A DNA stretch of 64,000 nucleotides from Liolophura sinensis (lineage: Eukaryota; Mollusca; Polyplacophora; Chitonida; Chitonidae), in NCBI RefSeq assembly GCF_032854445.1, contig NC_088300.1:5952001-6016000 (forward strand), given 5' to 3'. The notes under the pieces are model-generated. The model ran no database searches. It saw only the letters and a program-made list of their open reading frames with translations, and was not told the origin of the DNA. The position numbers were made by a program, and so were the translations under genes. Shown here piece by piece: positions 25,516 to 35,176 of this stretch; within the stretch, counting starts at the first letter, position 1; each line of letters starts with the position of its first letter.

Positions 25516-26514
25516 TAAAGACGTATCTAACGCGCATGTGTCGGAATTGAACGATGGGGTAGCTCTTTGTAAGCATTATAGCGAAATCGCGTTAGCCCAA
25601 AGTTTAGTGCTCCTACCGTAACGCCCAGCTTCGGTCATATAGACTTTCGCGCGGACAATTTCACTAAAAATCCCTCGGCTCGAGTCCGACCTTATTTTTG
25701 CTATTCACTGATTCCCTAAAACGCCTAAAATGTAAAGCCAGCATTGGTAAACAATCTTTCAAAAGTAATTCAGCCGTTTAAACTTTCAAATCGGACAACT
25801 CAAATCAACGTTTGCCATGTTTGGATTTTTTTTCATCTTTGGGCTTTCAACTGAACCTACTTTCGAATGACTCATTTATAAATTACTTTGCTAAGTTTCA
25901 TAAATGCCTTTGTCAGGTGCCGAACAATGCAGATGACTTAAATTGTAGCAAATTTATTGACAGAATGGAAGTAATGTCACTGACAAAACAAATCACTGAT
26001 AAAATGGATCACTAACACTCAGCGGCCATCTTTGATAACTGATCTATCGACTTGCACTTGAAGTCACTAGCCCTTAACACGTTATCGCGGTAGTTAGCTC
26101 TAACGAAGCTGTCACTTTGCTAATAGAATCTTTACATCAAGAAGTGTGTAAGCCGCTTGACGAGAGACAGTTGTCGTCTCTGCATGTCTGGTTTACTTTT
26201 CAACACCTTGTAATTGTATCCAGTCGAAGCTATCTAATTCTTTAAGAGTATACGAATAAAAAGTGAAGTTGGTGACAGCAGATTTTCTGGTTCTTCCTCA
26301 CCTACCTGCCAGTAACCTTGAGGGCTTTAGATCCTGAATGGCTCTCCAGCGTCACCTCGCAATGATAGTTCCAACATGTTTCCCAGTGCTGCCTGTCTTG
26401 CTCAAATCCTCCATTTATCAATAGTTCTGGTGAGTCTGCCTGAGACAAGGCGACTATACTCGCGGTAAACACCACAAAGATCACGACTGCTCTGTGTCCT
26501 ACCATTCTGTTCAT
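16572..26514 (-). CDS. GH10-A: secreted CBM_4_9 + glycoside hydrolase family 10 (endo-beta-1,4-xylanase-like)
   Basis: Twelve exons join in frame with GT-AG introns: 26514-26306, 23314-23169, 22244-22149, 21616-21460, 21214-21169, 20302-20138, 20004-19949, 19123-18986, 18522-18351, 17916-17806, 17497-17279, 16787-16572; 576 codons plus TAA. A signal peptide (residues 1-26) is followed by a CBM_4_9-like module (exons 1-4, ~28-185), the GH10 barrel (~219-500) and a C-terminal beta-domain (RGFHGNY, FSLGK). The acid/base glutamate is in HWDVNNE (E347) and the nucleophile in WSTELDV (E449); FLNDYN and GVQSHF are also present. The family cleaves beta-1,4-xylan or related glycans with retention; secretion for digestion is inferred. 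The usual Glu of the ENxxKW substrate motif is Gly (GNALKW) and RGH reads RAH, so activity may differ. Start is the first ATG; the ATG three codons later has better Kozak context (26505). NCBI often names such genes 'anti-sigma-I factor RsgI6-like', a misnomer. Confidence 0.93.
19466..19830. repeat. 51-bp minisatellite in GH10-A intron 7
   Basis: About seven nearly identical units, each beginning 'gggtatctctcacatcagcc' and ending 'agacatagcctggactt'. Because 51 is a multiple of three, one plus-strand frame stays open for 135 codons. It lies wholly inside an intron and is not a gene. Confidence 0.92.
20566..20634. repeat. Poly-T tract
   Basis: Interrupted T runs in GH10-A intron 5 (poly-A on the gene's sense strand). 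No retroelement body is recognisable beside it. Confidence 0.8.
21742..21798 (+). mobile_element. SINE internal fragment
   Basis: 'cgtgggaaggtctgtcaaca' and 'acctgtgcatggtcgtg' match the middle of the SINE family. It merges into the adjacent tandem repeat in GH10-A intron 3. Confidence 0.6.
21820..22148. repeat. ~43-bp tandem repeat abutting the exon 3 donor of GH10-A
   Basis: Units of the form 'ggatactgtatttggtttac' + 'cggttttcggccaccgcac' repeat about seven times with drift. The last unit runs into the 5' splice site of GH10-A exon 3 at 22149/22148. Read on the minus strand, the motif ACCGGTAAA occurs at the real donor and again in at least four intronic units (around 22089, 21999, 21958 and 21871). 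Confidence 0.8.
23520..24305 (+). mobile_element. LINE 3' end (C-terminus of reverse transcriptase ORF plus 3' UTR)
   Basis: Translation gives YGDILWGNAYH...LYIVKK and a basic C-terminus typical of Jockey/CR1/L2-type non-LTR elements. The 3' UTR ends 'ttattgcatggctaataaaa'. A second copy with the same 3' end occupies 33790-34510. It is 5'-truncated, carries frame breaks and sits in GH10-A intron 1 in antisense orientation. Confidence 0.8.
25119..25152. repeat. Polypurine tract, A-run then G-run
   Basis: A run of A is followed by 'ggagggagggggggggg'. The G-run could form unusual structure; no further meaning can be supported. Confidence 0.6.
25380..25576. repeat. (TA)n(TG)n microsatellite inside a ~62-bp direct duplication
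   Basis: A (TA) run followed by a (TG) run covers about 25445-25513. It is flanked by two near-identical ~62-bp segments (25380-25444 and 25512-25575), both containing 'tgtattaaagacgtatctaa', 'cggaattgaacga' and 'ggggtagctctttgtaag'. Located in GH10-A intron 1. Confidence 0.9.
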
Positions 26515-26818
26515 CTGATACACTTGTCGGAATCAGCTTCTTCAAGGTGTACACTTCTATCTAAAAACACGTGTTGACTTTCTCAGAGATATGTGACAAA
26601 CCAAAATCGCACCAGAGTATGTACAAGGCCTGAAGTATACGGTGGCCCGCTCGAAATATTTAACATTTTTGACTGATTGCAATGTTTCAAAGGACTTTTT
26701 AATAAAAGTTATCATTACGAGGAAAGAACTTTGGCTATATACAAAAGCAAATAAACGCAGAAGCAAAGACATTTTACACAAACTTGATCAATCCAACTAA
26801 CTTCGACAAACAGCTAGA

Positions 26819-27058
26819 CACGTTTTCTCCGCGGAACAAAGGTTCTCTCCGCGGCGTAAACCTTTTCTTCTAGGTAGAAAGGTTTTGTCCATGATGTAAA
26901 TGATTTCTCCGCAGTGTAAACATTTTGTCCGTGGTGCACAGGTTTTTCTCCGTGATGTAAACGTTTTTTTCGCGGCAGACAGGTTTTCTCCTTCGTAGAA
27001 AGGTTTTCTTCTTGACAGAAACTCCGCGGAGTAAACCTTTTCTGCGCGATGTAAATGT
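26819..27058. repeat. ~20-bp degenerate tandem repeat
   Basis: Units such as 'gttttctccgcggtgtaaac' repeat roughly a dozen times with variation. A related pair ('cttttctcctcggagaaaac') occurs at 27920-27965. The 163-codon minus-strand frame is largely this repeat and the SINE next to it. Confidence 0.8.
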
Positions 27059-27204
27059 GAATGTTATATACATACTGTATGCATTGTACCTTATATGTAG
27101 CACTTGATATTTGCTAGTGAGAGTTATTCCTCTCGAGCTAAAATTTACGTTAACCTGTGAAATGCTTCGGTAAATTAGTCTTCTTTCCTCATGCTGTATC
27201 AACC

Positions 27205-27332
27205 TAAAGATGACCGTGGGTAATCCCCCGGGCTCTGCCAGGTTCCCAACTACCGTAATGCTGGTCGCCGTCGTATAAATGAAATATTCTTGAGTACGGC
27301 GAAAAAAATTAATCAAATAAATAAATAAATCA
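27205..27332 (+). mobile_element. SINE 3' fragment
   Basis: 'gatgaccgtgggtaatcccc', 'cgggctctgcc', 'gtcgtataaatgaaatattc', 'ttgagtacgg' and an AAATA tail. 5'-truncated. Confidence 0.85.
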
Positions 27333-28875
27333 TGCTGTATCGTAATAGGGATTGATAGCATGTTAAAGTTTGACTGATAAGATCTAACTTGTAAACGTTG
27401 TGAGTTCGAGCAAAATCAAAGATTGCGGAAGATTGTGGAGTGTTACGTTTAGTATACATGTATACAAGTGCATGTGGTATACTTGTACCCTTTTCTCTTG
27501 ATGTTATTGGCTTCAGAAATTAATAGTAGGCCTATACTTACCTGGTAACATCCAGTTTGGTGATTTAAATGGTGTTGTGGTGGATTCTGTAGAGGAGGTT
27601 AAATCCGTATATCGCTATATTTAATTAACCGCTTCAACTACAACATTTTTCGATAGTGCTATATTTCGGCACACACATTAGTTGAAATTGTTCTATTCTT
27701 GTCACATTACTACTCTCTCCAATGTTGATACCATAATGTAGCTTAATTCTTCTACAGCTAAACTAATTCCAATTTTTCTTTTGTTTGTGCTATTCTCTGT
27801 GTGTGTCACTGTCCTTTTTGGGCGATATCAGCTCACCCTGGTATGTTTCCTCCAGTAATGAACTGGTCACTATAAACCAAGGACTGGTCTTGAATTTATT
27901 AAGTCTGCACATACATAAAGCTTTTCTCCTCGGAGAAAACCTTTTCAACGCGGAGAAAACGATTTTCGCTTTATTTCAAAGTTTTAAGATGAATATATGT
28001 TAATTTGCTGTGTCCATAGTGTAAATTCTGTGTTGTAAATGGTACGTTATACAATAGGAATCATAGTGTAAATTAGTAGAAAATGTTGAAAATTTGGAAT
28101 GGCACTAACAGGCCACCGTACTGAAGCCTGTTTAAAGTACAGCTGGTCGCATGGCCTGATATTCGCATGGGTCGGTCAAATACAACTGTCGACTTGAGTG
28201 ACACCCTGCCACTCCAAGAATACGGGATATTCATGCGTGATTCTTTTGGAGAATACTATTGCGTATTATATGTGAGTGACTAAGGAATACATTTATGCTC
28301 TCCTCGACGTGACATGATAATCGTCAAATTATCCTAATACCGTGTTGGTTTTTGGATGACCGGTGCGACATTTTCAAATCTGCATTCAAATTAGCCAGTT
28401 AGTATCCATACATTTGAGTGATCAGGACTAAAACTTATCCGTATATTGTTTCTTTCATCAAGATATTTAAAAAATGCTCAACATTTATATAACTGATTAA
28501 ATCGATTACCAGAATTGATTAAATGTGGTATGATTCATAAAATGATGGCCTTTTATAGTATAAGAAGAAAAATAATTCATACTACCGTTTCCTTGTAGGG
28601 GAATCACCACACCAGCTTTCGTGTATGGTGATTGTCCCTTCACTGAAGTGGGAGACGGTGGACTGTTTCTAACTTAAAACTTAGCATGGGACAAAGATGG
28701 TTATTCCGAAAGTTAGATACTAGAACAATGGTTATATGGTATAACCACGTGGGACAGAAACCAACGGAACATTAATGAAATGATAAATAAAAGCAAATTA
28801 AGCACGTACCTCTTTAATTTCTGAGAAAGAGTCAAATTGGCACTATATTTAGCATGCACATGTCCGTTCATTTTC

Positions 28876-28881
28876 TTTATT
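28876..28881 (-). terminator. Polyadenylation signal AATAAA of the LRR gene
   Basis: AATAAA on the minus strand about 30 bases after the stop codon of the LRR gene at 28910. Confidence 0.6.
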
Positions 28882-28909
28882 AATCAGTTAAAGTCTACTA
28901 TTTAAGTGT

Positions 28910-30226
28910 TCAAGGACCCTTGCACTTTGTCTTGACATACTCTACAACTTTAGATTCCTTTGACGCGGTTTTGTCCAAGCATTTTCCGATGAGGCTGGAC
29001 ATGAGATTAGTGTTCAGGATCCAGTTCATGGCACACCCACAAACGATGGGGTTAGAGCGCACGTCGACTGTAGTTATGTTTGGTTGTGAGAGAATGGCAC
29101 GGGGTAGATGCGTGAGATTGGTGTGACTCAGCCCCAGGTACTGGAGAGAAGGTAGCAGACTGAAGGCGTGGACAGAAATGTCCACGATGGGATTAGACGA
29201 CAAGATCAACCTCTTTAACCTTGTGAGATTTCCCAAGTCGTTCGTCTCCACAACTAAAATCTGATTAGATGACAGATCTAACATCTCAAGACTCGCCATA
29301 TTCTGGACGACGAACGGAATCTGCCTAAGGTTATTCTTGCGCAGAATCAACTCTGTCACTTTGTTGTCGGCCGACACAACCTCGTCCGAGATGAAGCGCA
29401 ATTTGTCGTTGTGACTCACTTCTAGAAACGTCAGCTTGGGAAATATGTGAAACACGTCGGGGAATAAAGTGAAGGTCACGTGTTGGAGTTTAAGCATCCA
29501 TGTAGAATTAAGCCTTTGCGGACATATCGGAAACAAGCTGTCGATATCCTTCACGTGACCGAAGGTCAATGTCAAGGTCTGAAGATTAACAAGGGGACAA
29601 ATGGCATCAAGAGACGAGTTTAAATTTGAAGACGTAATTTCAAGGAATTCTAAAGACGAGATAAAACCACTGAAAGCGTCCTTGGGTATGCTACCATAGT
29701 GCATGTCTGACACTTGCAATGAATTTAGATGAGAAAGGTGCTGAAGCTGTTTCGGCCAAGAAGAAAGCGAATCCAAGCCAATACTGAGGTGTTCCAGGCT
29801 GCTGCTGACATTAGTCAGAACAACTGGTGACAAGATGGCAATACCATTGAAACTCAGGTGTGTCAGACGTTTTAGTGACGACATAGCCTCTGGCAAACCA
29901 TGAGTGAAGTTGTTTTCTCGGAGGAAGAGGCGAACAGTGACATTTTCTAAACCAGCAAAAGCATTTGTGTCGATTTCGTTGATGACGTTGTGATCCAGAT
30001 AAACGTGTAATTCTGGAGTATCACTGATGTTCACAAAGGCGTTAGGCGGGATGTATTCGATGTCGTTGTAGTTTAGATAGACGCTTGTTCGGTCTGATAA
30101 GATATCGAATGAAGGCACGTCTTTAAGATGTCTTCCTTTACAGTTAATGACCTTTCCTTCCATTTGACATTGTCCGTTAATAGTTTCTGTCGATAGAAAC
30201 AACAGCAACACCACACCCGACAACAT
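28910..30226 (-). CDS. Secreted leucine-rich-repeat protein
   Basis: A single coding exon of 438 codons. It opens with a hydrophobic signal (MLSGVVLLLFLS), then an LRRNT-like cap with paired cysteines (CQMEGKVINC), about twelve extracellular-type LRRs (for example LEMLDLSSNQI, LKRLILSSNPI, LQYLGLSHTNL) and an LRRCT cap (NPIVCGCAMNWIL...KC...KC). No transmembrane segment follows, so the product is probably secreted. The frame is open for 18 more codons upstream (to 30280), but the bases before this ATG form a strong polypyrimidine acceptor (cttcctttcag, ending at 30230), so those codons are probably intron and the 5' UTR lies in an upstream exon. Such solitary LRR proteins are often annotated in molluscs as 'oplophorus-luciferin 2-monooxygenase non-catalytic subunit-like'; the true role is unknown. 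It lies between the two GH10 genes on the same strand, but no functional link is shown. Confidence 0.88.
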   Translation of the reverse strand: MLSGVVLLLFLSTETINGQCQMEGKVINCKGRHLKDVPSFDILSDRTSVYLNYNDIEYIPPNAFVNISDTPELHVYLDHNVINEIDTNAFAGLENVTVRLFLRENNFTHGLPEAMSSLKRLTHLSFNGIAILSPVVLTNVSSSLEHLSIGLDSLSSWPKQLQHLSHLNSLQVSDMHYGSIPKDAFSGFISSLEFLEITSSNLNSSLDAICPLVNLQTLTLTFGHVKDIDSLFPICPQRLNSTWMLKLQHVTFTLFPDVFHIFPKLTFLEVSHNDKLRFISDEVVSADNKVTELILRKNNLRQIPFVVQNMASLEMLDLSSNQILVVETNDLGNLTRLKRLILSSNPIVDISVHAFSLLPSLQYLGLSHTNLTHLPRAILSQPNITTVDVRSNPIVCGCAMNWILNTNLMSSLIGKCLDKTASKESKVVEYVKTKCKGP

Positions 30227-30469
30227 CACCTGAAAGGAAGAGAAAAAAGAACCAAACATCCCAGTATATGTATACACCATACATAATACTTACCACCCGT
30301 TCATATACTTAGAAAATGACAGATACTAGTATGTGCTGTTAACACACATACATCCATACACTTAAATGCAAGGTTGTTGGCGAGAGTAAATCTAAAAAAT
30401 GTTAAAAAATATATTTTTAAGTTTGCTGCGTGCTGCTAAAATCTATCAGCGTTGAACCCACTCAAAAAC

Positions 30470-30653
30470 AACATGTGGTCGTTGTGAGTTCAAGTCCAGC
30501 TCATGCTGGCTTCCTCTCCGACCCTAAGTGGGAAGGTCTGCTAGCAACCTGCGGATGGTCGTGGGTTTCCCCCCACCATAATGGCCGTCGTATAAGTGAA
30601 ATATTCTTGAGTACGGCGTAAAACACCAATCAAATAAATAAATAAATAAATCA
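30470..30653 (+). mobile_element. SINE, head-truncated
   Basis: Carries the B-box-like word GTGAGTTCAAGTCCAGCTC, the body and the 'gagtacggcgtaaaacacca' tail. The A-box region is lost and part of the C-rich middle is deleted. A degenerate flanking duplication ('caaaaacaacatg' / 'caaaagcaatatg') is visible. Confidence 0.85.
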
Positions 30654-30754
30654 AAAGCAATATGTCCTAATCGAGCGTCACTTTCAGTGGTTTTGGTGAT
30701 ACACACATATTTTGCTAGAGAAGCTCCACACTTTGGTAATTTCCACACTAATTA

Positions 30755-30850
30755 GAAAAAGTCTTCTAACTGCATTTTCCTTGTAATAATATGGACATTC
30801 ATTGTGTGGAGCTTGGGCTGTTGCGTGTCACTGGCTAAAGGCAATTTTGG
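30755..30850 (+). repeat. Dispersed repeat, copy 2 (see 10785)
   Basis: Parallels 10785-10890 over roughly 100 bp, as described there. It lies upstream of the LRR gene. Confidence 0.5.
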
Positions 30851-30859
30851 TAGGGAATA

Positions 30860-32720
30860 TGACCGATTTTACAGACAGCTGAATATAGGCGACTGGCTAA
30901 AAGATATAGACTACAGTAGGTAGTGCCTGCTAGCAATCACGAACGGTTCACGTGTTGGCTAACCTTGAGACGACTCGTTATCAAAATAGACGACTATACA
31001 AACTCTGCAATTGACAGCTTTTAAAACCTCAGTTTTAAATTCACATAGACAAAGAAAGGTTAAGCTAATTATCGTTGCACTGTGTCATTTACACTATTAA
31101 GAAACACACTTTCGTCAATTTGTCTAGATTTGAACACTCGTTTATACACTAAAATACTCGTGTTTGGTCAACAGGTGAGAACAGACCGCTTGTGTCAGCA
31201 ACGTTACACAGACTGGAGTGAGTTTCAAGACAATCAAATCATACTTACCAATACCTAATCGCTCTTACAGCGCCCACTGGACTGGAAAATAATCTTACTT
31301 GGCAACAATCAGGTGAGTTTGCACAAAATGTAGAAAAAAAATTTGCTCAACTATGAAAGATATCGCTTGGCTGGAGAGTTGTTTTCTTTCTTCACGTGAT
31401 GACCATACTGCAGGTTCTCACATTGGAGACAAACAGATAAGAGGCTAATCTATCTTTTTTTCATATGTTTCAGTTTAAACACAAAAGTAGCTTTACCGCT
31501 TTCCAATCTCCTGGTCAAGGTAAGGAAAGCAGGCCATTGTCCGCTAAGGTTTCTTGACACTGCACTGTTATTTTGGACCTAGTTAAAATATATCAGAATT
31601 TTAGTTGTAAATAGAATTGAAACATTTTTACCCAGGGTTACTACCCACAACCTGGGCAATACTAAGGTGTCCATGACTTCACTTACATCAGCAACATCGG
31701 AAAATGGTGATCATGTAAAGCTGGTTTTTTTTTTTTTTGGATGTTGTAGCATAATCCTTGCATGCACGGCTCTCTGAGTTCGCTTTACACCACTGCCACC
31801 GCTGGTAGATTTGTATAAAAATGTCGAAGTAAGCGAAGGTTACTGGAATGAGGCAGAAAGTGATGTCAGCAATCTCAACAACACTGTTTTCAACCTTTGT
31901 TTCTAATAATACTTCATGCACATGCATCACTCTTACCGTAAAGTATACACGACAAACAATTCTAACAAACGATCTGAAAACCATGGTATTGATGAATGCT
32001 AATTAAATAGCTCTGCGCGAGGACATCAGTGGTAAGGTTAAACCTCAACAAGCCTACGTGCGTCGCACAGGCTCCAAAGGTCAGGCTTGTCTAGTGGTGA
32101 GAGTGATATATAGCGAGCGTAGAGAATAGCGATGTAAGAAGTATGGGTTGTAGAGCAAAGTCAAAGCTGCATAAAGGTGGAATGACATCGAAAGTTTGGG
32201 ATGTATACTTTTAGTTGACAAATTCCATTTCATAATTAGCACCCCGATAATCAATGTGCTTATGTAACACATAGCTTCATCTTAGCGACCTGTCCTGCTG
32301 TTTTTAGATCTACGTTTGGTGACTTTTTTTAATCAAAAAATATTCCTTGTCAAACATCAGCCATGATGAGCTAAAGATATGACCACAAGGTGCTAAAAGG
32401 AATCACCTTGTCAAAGGAATTCTGTGTATGCCCACGAGAGACACATGGCATTTTCGCGAAGTAGTATAAAGGCACGTCATAAAAAAGTGAATGCTTGCAA
32501 TGTGATATGTGCTATCAACCGTCTTTTCGTCCGTAGTCCGGTCTGCGTATTCTGCTCATTACATGCGATTGGTTGAACGATCTCATTTCTTGCCGTAGGT
32601 GTAACTGGGTAGACAATGCATCGCATACGTGGATAGCAACCTGATTTACCTGTACTCACTCTGTATTTTATTATGTATGACGTCATGTCCGAGATATACA
32701 TCCGATTGTTTTGCATGTGC
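30860..32720. other. No coding gene recognised upstream of the LRR gene
   Basis: Non-repetitive AT-rich sequence that may hold the non-coding first exon and promoter of the LRR gene. No domain-bearing open frame and no convincing core promoter were identified. Confidence 0.45.
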
Positions 32721-32731
32721 GGTTTTACTTT

Positions 32732-32808
32732 TTATTTATTTATTTATTTATTTAAGTAGTGTTTTACGCCGTACTCAAGAGTATTTCACTTATTCTCACT
32801 ATTCCCTT
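32732..32808 (-). mobile_element. SINE 3' fragment
   Basis: 'tatttatttatttatttaag' followed by 'gttttacgccgtactcaaga' and 'tatttcactta': the reverse complement of the family tail. It is 5'-truncated. Confidence 0.85.
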
Positions 32809-32899
32809 AACTCACTGTCCCTTGGGATAATATAATAACTAATCAAGATACAAATTCGGCACTATCTAACTTTTTCGGATCAGTTTACTTCTATATATG

Positions 32900-34510
32900 A
32901 CGGGTGTTTTCCAGTAACAACCATGACTTCTAAAAAAATTAACATAATTAAATCTTGGATTTCTCGTGCCTTACTGGTATTAATCCCCGAGAAAAACAGG
33001 CTATACAGACGACATCTTAAACACAGGACAAAGGATAGTCGTCAGCAATTTAGAACTTATCGTAATAAAGTTAATAGTCTGCTCCGTTTTACAAGGAAAC
33101 AATATTTCGAACGTCGGTTCAACAAAGTAAATCAAGACATACAAAAGACCTGGAAAATTATTAATGAACTACTGTGTCGGAGTAAAAAAGCAAGCAAGCT
33201 TTCAATATAAATGGTAGTGACATTAAATTTTGAGATGAGACCGTGATTGCTAACAACTTTAATGAGTACTTCAGTAGAATAGCAGACGAACAAGTGAGCA
33301 ACATGGACTCCGCAAATGAACAATTTACAGATTTTCTTGGACAACTATATGGATCACAGTTCAACTTTTCGCATGTCTCTCCAAATTTTATTCAATCTGG
33401 GATAGGTAAGCTGAAAGATAATCCTCGCCTGGGTTAGATGGAATACGTACATTCCTCGTGAAGTTAGTGTCAGATGTAATATTTACACCTCTAGCACACA
33501 GTATCAATTTATATCTTACTTCTGGAACTGTTCCGAAAAGTCTAAAAATCGATCAGGTCTTGCCTATATATGAATCTGGTCAGACTAATCACATTGAAAA
33601 TTATAGACCTATTTCTGTCCTGCCTTGTTTCAGCAAATTCCTTGAGAAAACTGTATAGCCAGCTGGAAAAATTTATACGTGGCTTCTGGCCAACCGGTTA
33701 TCTCTAAATATCTCCCAAACCAAATATATATCAATAAAACCCAATAACCAGAAAATAACTGCAATTCTTAGTTTGGTTATCTCTGGTAACGACTATATGG
33801 CGATATATTATGGGGGAACGCATATCAGACACATCTCAAGCCCTTGTACCTAGTTCAAAAAAGGGCAATTAAAACAATTACTTTATCAGGCCGCCTTTGC
33901 CATATACCCAACCGCTTTTTTTGCGAACTGAAAATCTACCCTTTGCCGAACTATCTCTATTTTCTACTACAAACTCATACTTACTTTTATTCCAAAGACA
34001 CTATTCCTGTAAGTTTAAAGCCCTGTTTTATCAAACATGAAATTTTAAATCTTATCACACGTGAGATAGACATCTAGCCTTCCACAAACCATTGTATAAT
34101 ACAAATCTATCATATCATTTATTCAGAACTTCCGGTCCTAGGAAACGGAACAGGCTTCCTTTAACATTAAGATCAGTTTCTTCTAAATCGCACATTCAGT
34201 CTCTTCTACTTTCTGAGCTGCAATCTTCATCCTTACGTTAAAGAATTAAGGCATAGTTGAGGTAAAATTAATACATATATATTTAGAGAGAAAAAAATTT
34301 ATTTAGACACAAACTAAAATGTCAGCCTCACCCTTCCAATGCTGTTATTTATTATACATAGGATAGAACAAGCTCAACCTGAGTTTTATTCTCTCCATGT
34401 ATTATATCTTTCTAGACTTTATTGTTATCACATTGTGTCTGTATTTTGTTGACGTCTTAAAATCAAATGTTTATATTTATTATTGCATGGCTAATAAAAA
34501 AAAATCAAAT
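32900..34510 (+). mobile_element. LINE fragment with reverse-transcriptase pieces
   Basis: Three broken reading frames show a basic RT-upstream linker (32923-33210), a segment with FNEYFSRIADEQ (33243-33437) and the RT fingers motif NYRPISVLPCFSKFLEKT (33458-33658). After an internal deletion come the C-terminus and 3' UTR shared with 23520-24305. The motif places it among Jockey/CR1/L2-like non-LTR elements. Frameshifts and the missing catalytic palm show it is inactive. Confidence 0.88.
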
Positions 34511-34526
34511 TAATTCAAATCAAATA

Positions 34527-34690
34527 GTAGCAAATCGCATCCCAACCCCCTCCAACACCATGGCTCAAGCAGAACCAGGTAAAAAAAATGCCGGGGTGTT
34601 CTAGTTGTGATGTATTAGACGTCTCTGGTGTAGAATTATCTGTCAATGTACGCTGCTGTTATAATAACCCGATTATTATTTGCCATATAT
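34527..34690 (+). repeat. Foldback-family fragment
   Basis: 'accatggctcaagcagaac', 'aggtaaaaaaaatgccg', 'agacgtctctggtgtagaat' match the copy at 36170-36300 in the same order. Confidence 0.7.
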
Positions 34691-35176
34691 GTAATATAAA
34701 AATAGGTACGGTTTCGTGTCCGAGAGTTGTTGTGCATGTGCACTTTTAATTTTCATTGAATACATACACACAGAACGGATAATGGGTCTCGCCTCACATA
34801 TGTCTATTTCCGCAAAACTTTTCCGTTGTAATCCGCATGCCTTTTCCGTATGTTATACATAGAGTTCACTTCGTGTCTCAGCGGCAGCTGTTTTGTATGA
34901 CACCTTTCAATACAATATTGTTCTTTATGTACAGTTTTAAATATTGACGTATGCTTAGATATGGATGTGATGTGATGTGATGTATTGCATTTTTTCCATC
35001 TTTAGTTACCATGGCAACCTGATAGTCAGTATCTGCATGGTTAGGTAGCAATCTTTGGTACAGAAATATGTATAACTTCGTAGCAGCTAAAACAGATGGG
35101 GAAACAATAATGCCCTCTACAGGTATAATCACGACGTATTAATTAATTGTGTATAGTAATAAAAAAGCAGCATATT

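Noticed and set aside
25361-25621. Frames encoding YIYIYI and CVCVCV runs
   Set aside because: Translation of the (TA)n(TG)n microsatellite.
26870-27361. 163-codon minus-strand frame rich in Lys/Arg
   Set aside because: Composed of the ~20-bp tandem repeat and a SINE fragment, and not placed next to exon signals.
28595-28640. Imperfect hairpin (aatcacca ... tggtgatt) as a regulatory stem-loop
   Set aside because: Short, imperfect, and not near a gene end or a recognisable motif such as the histone stem-loop.
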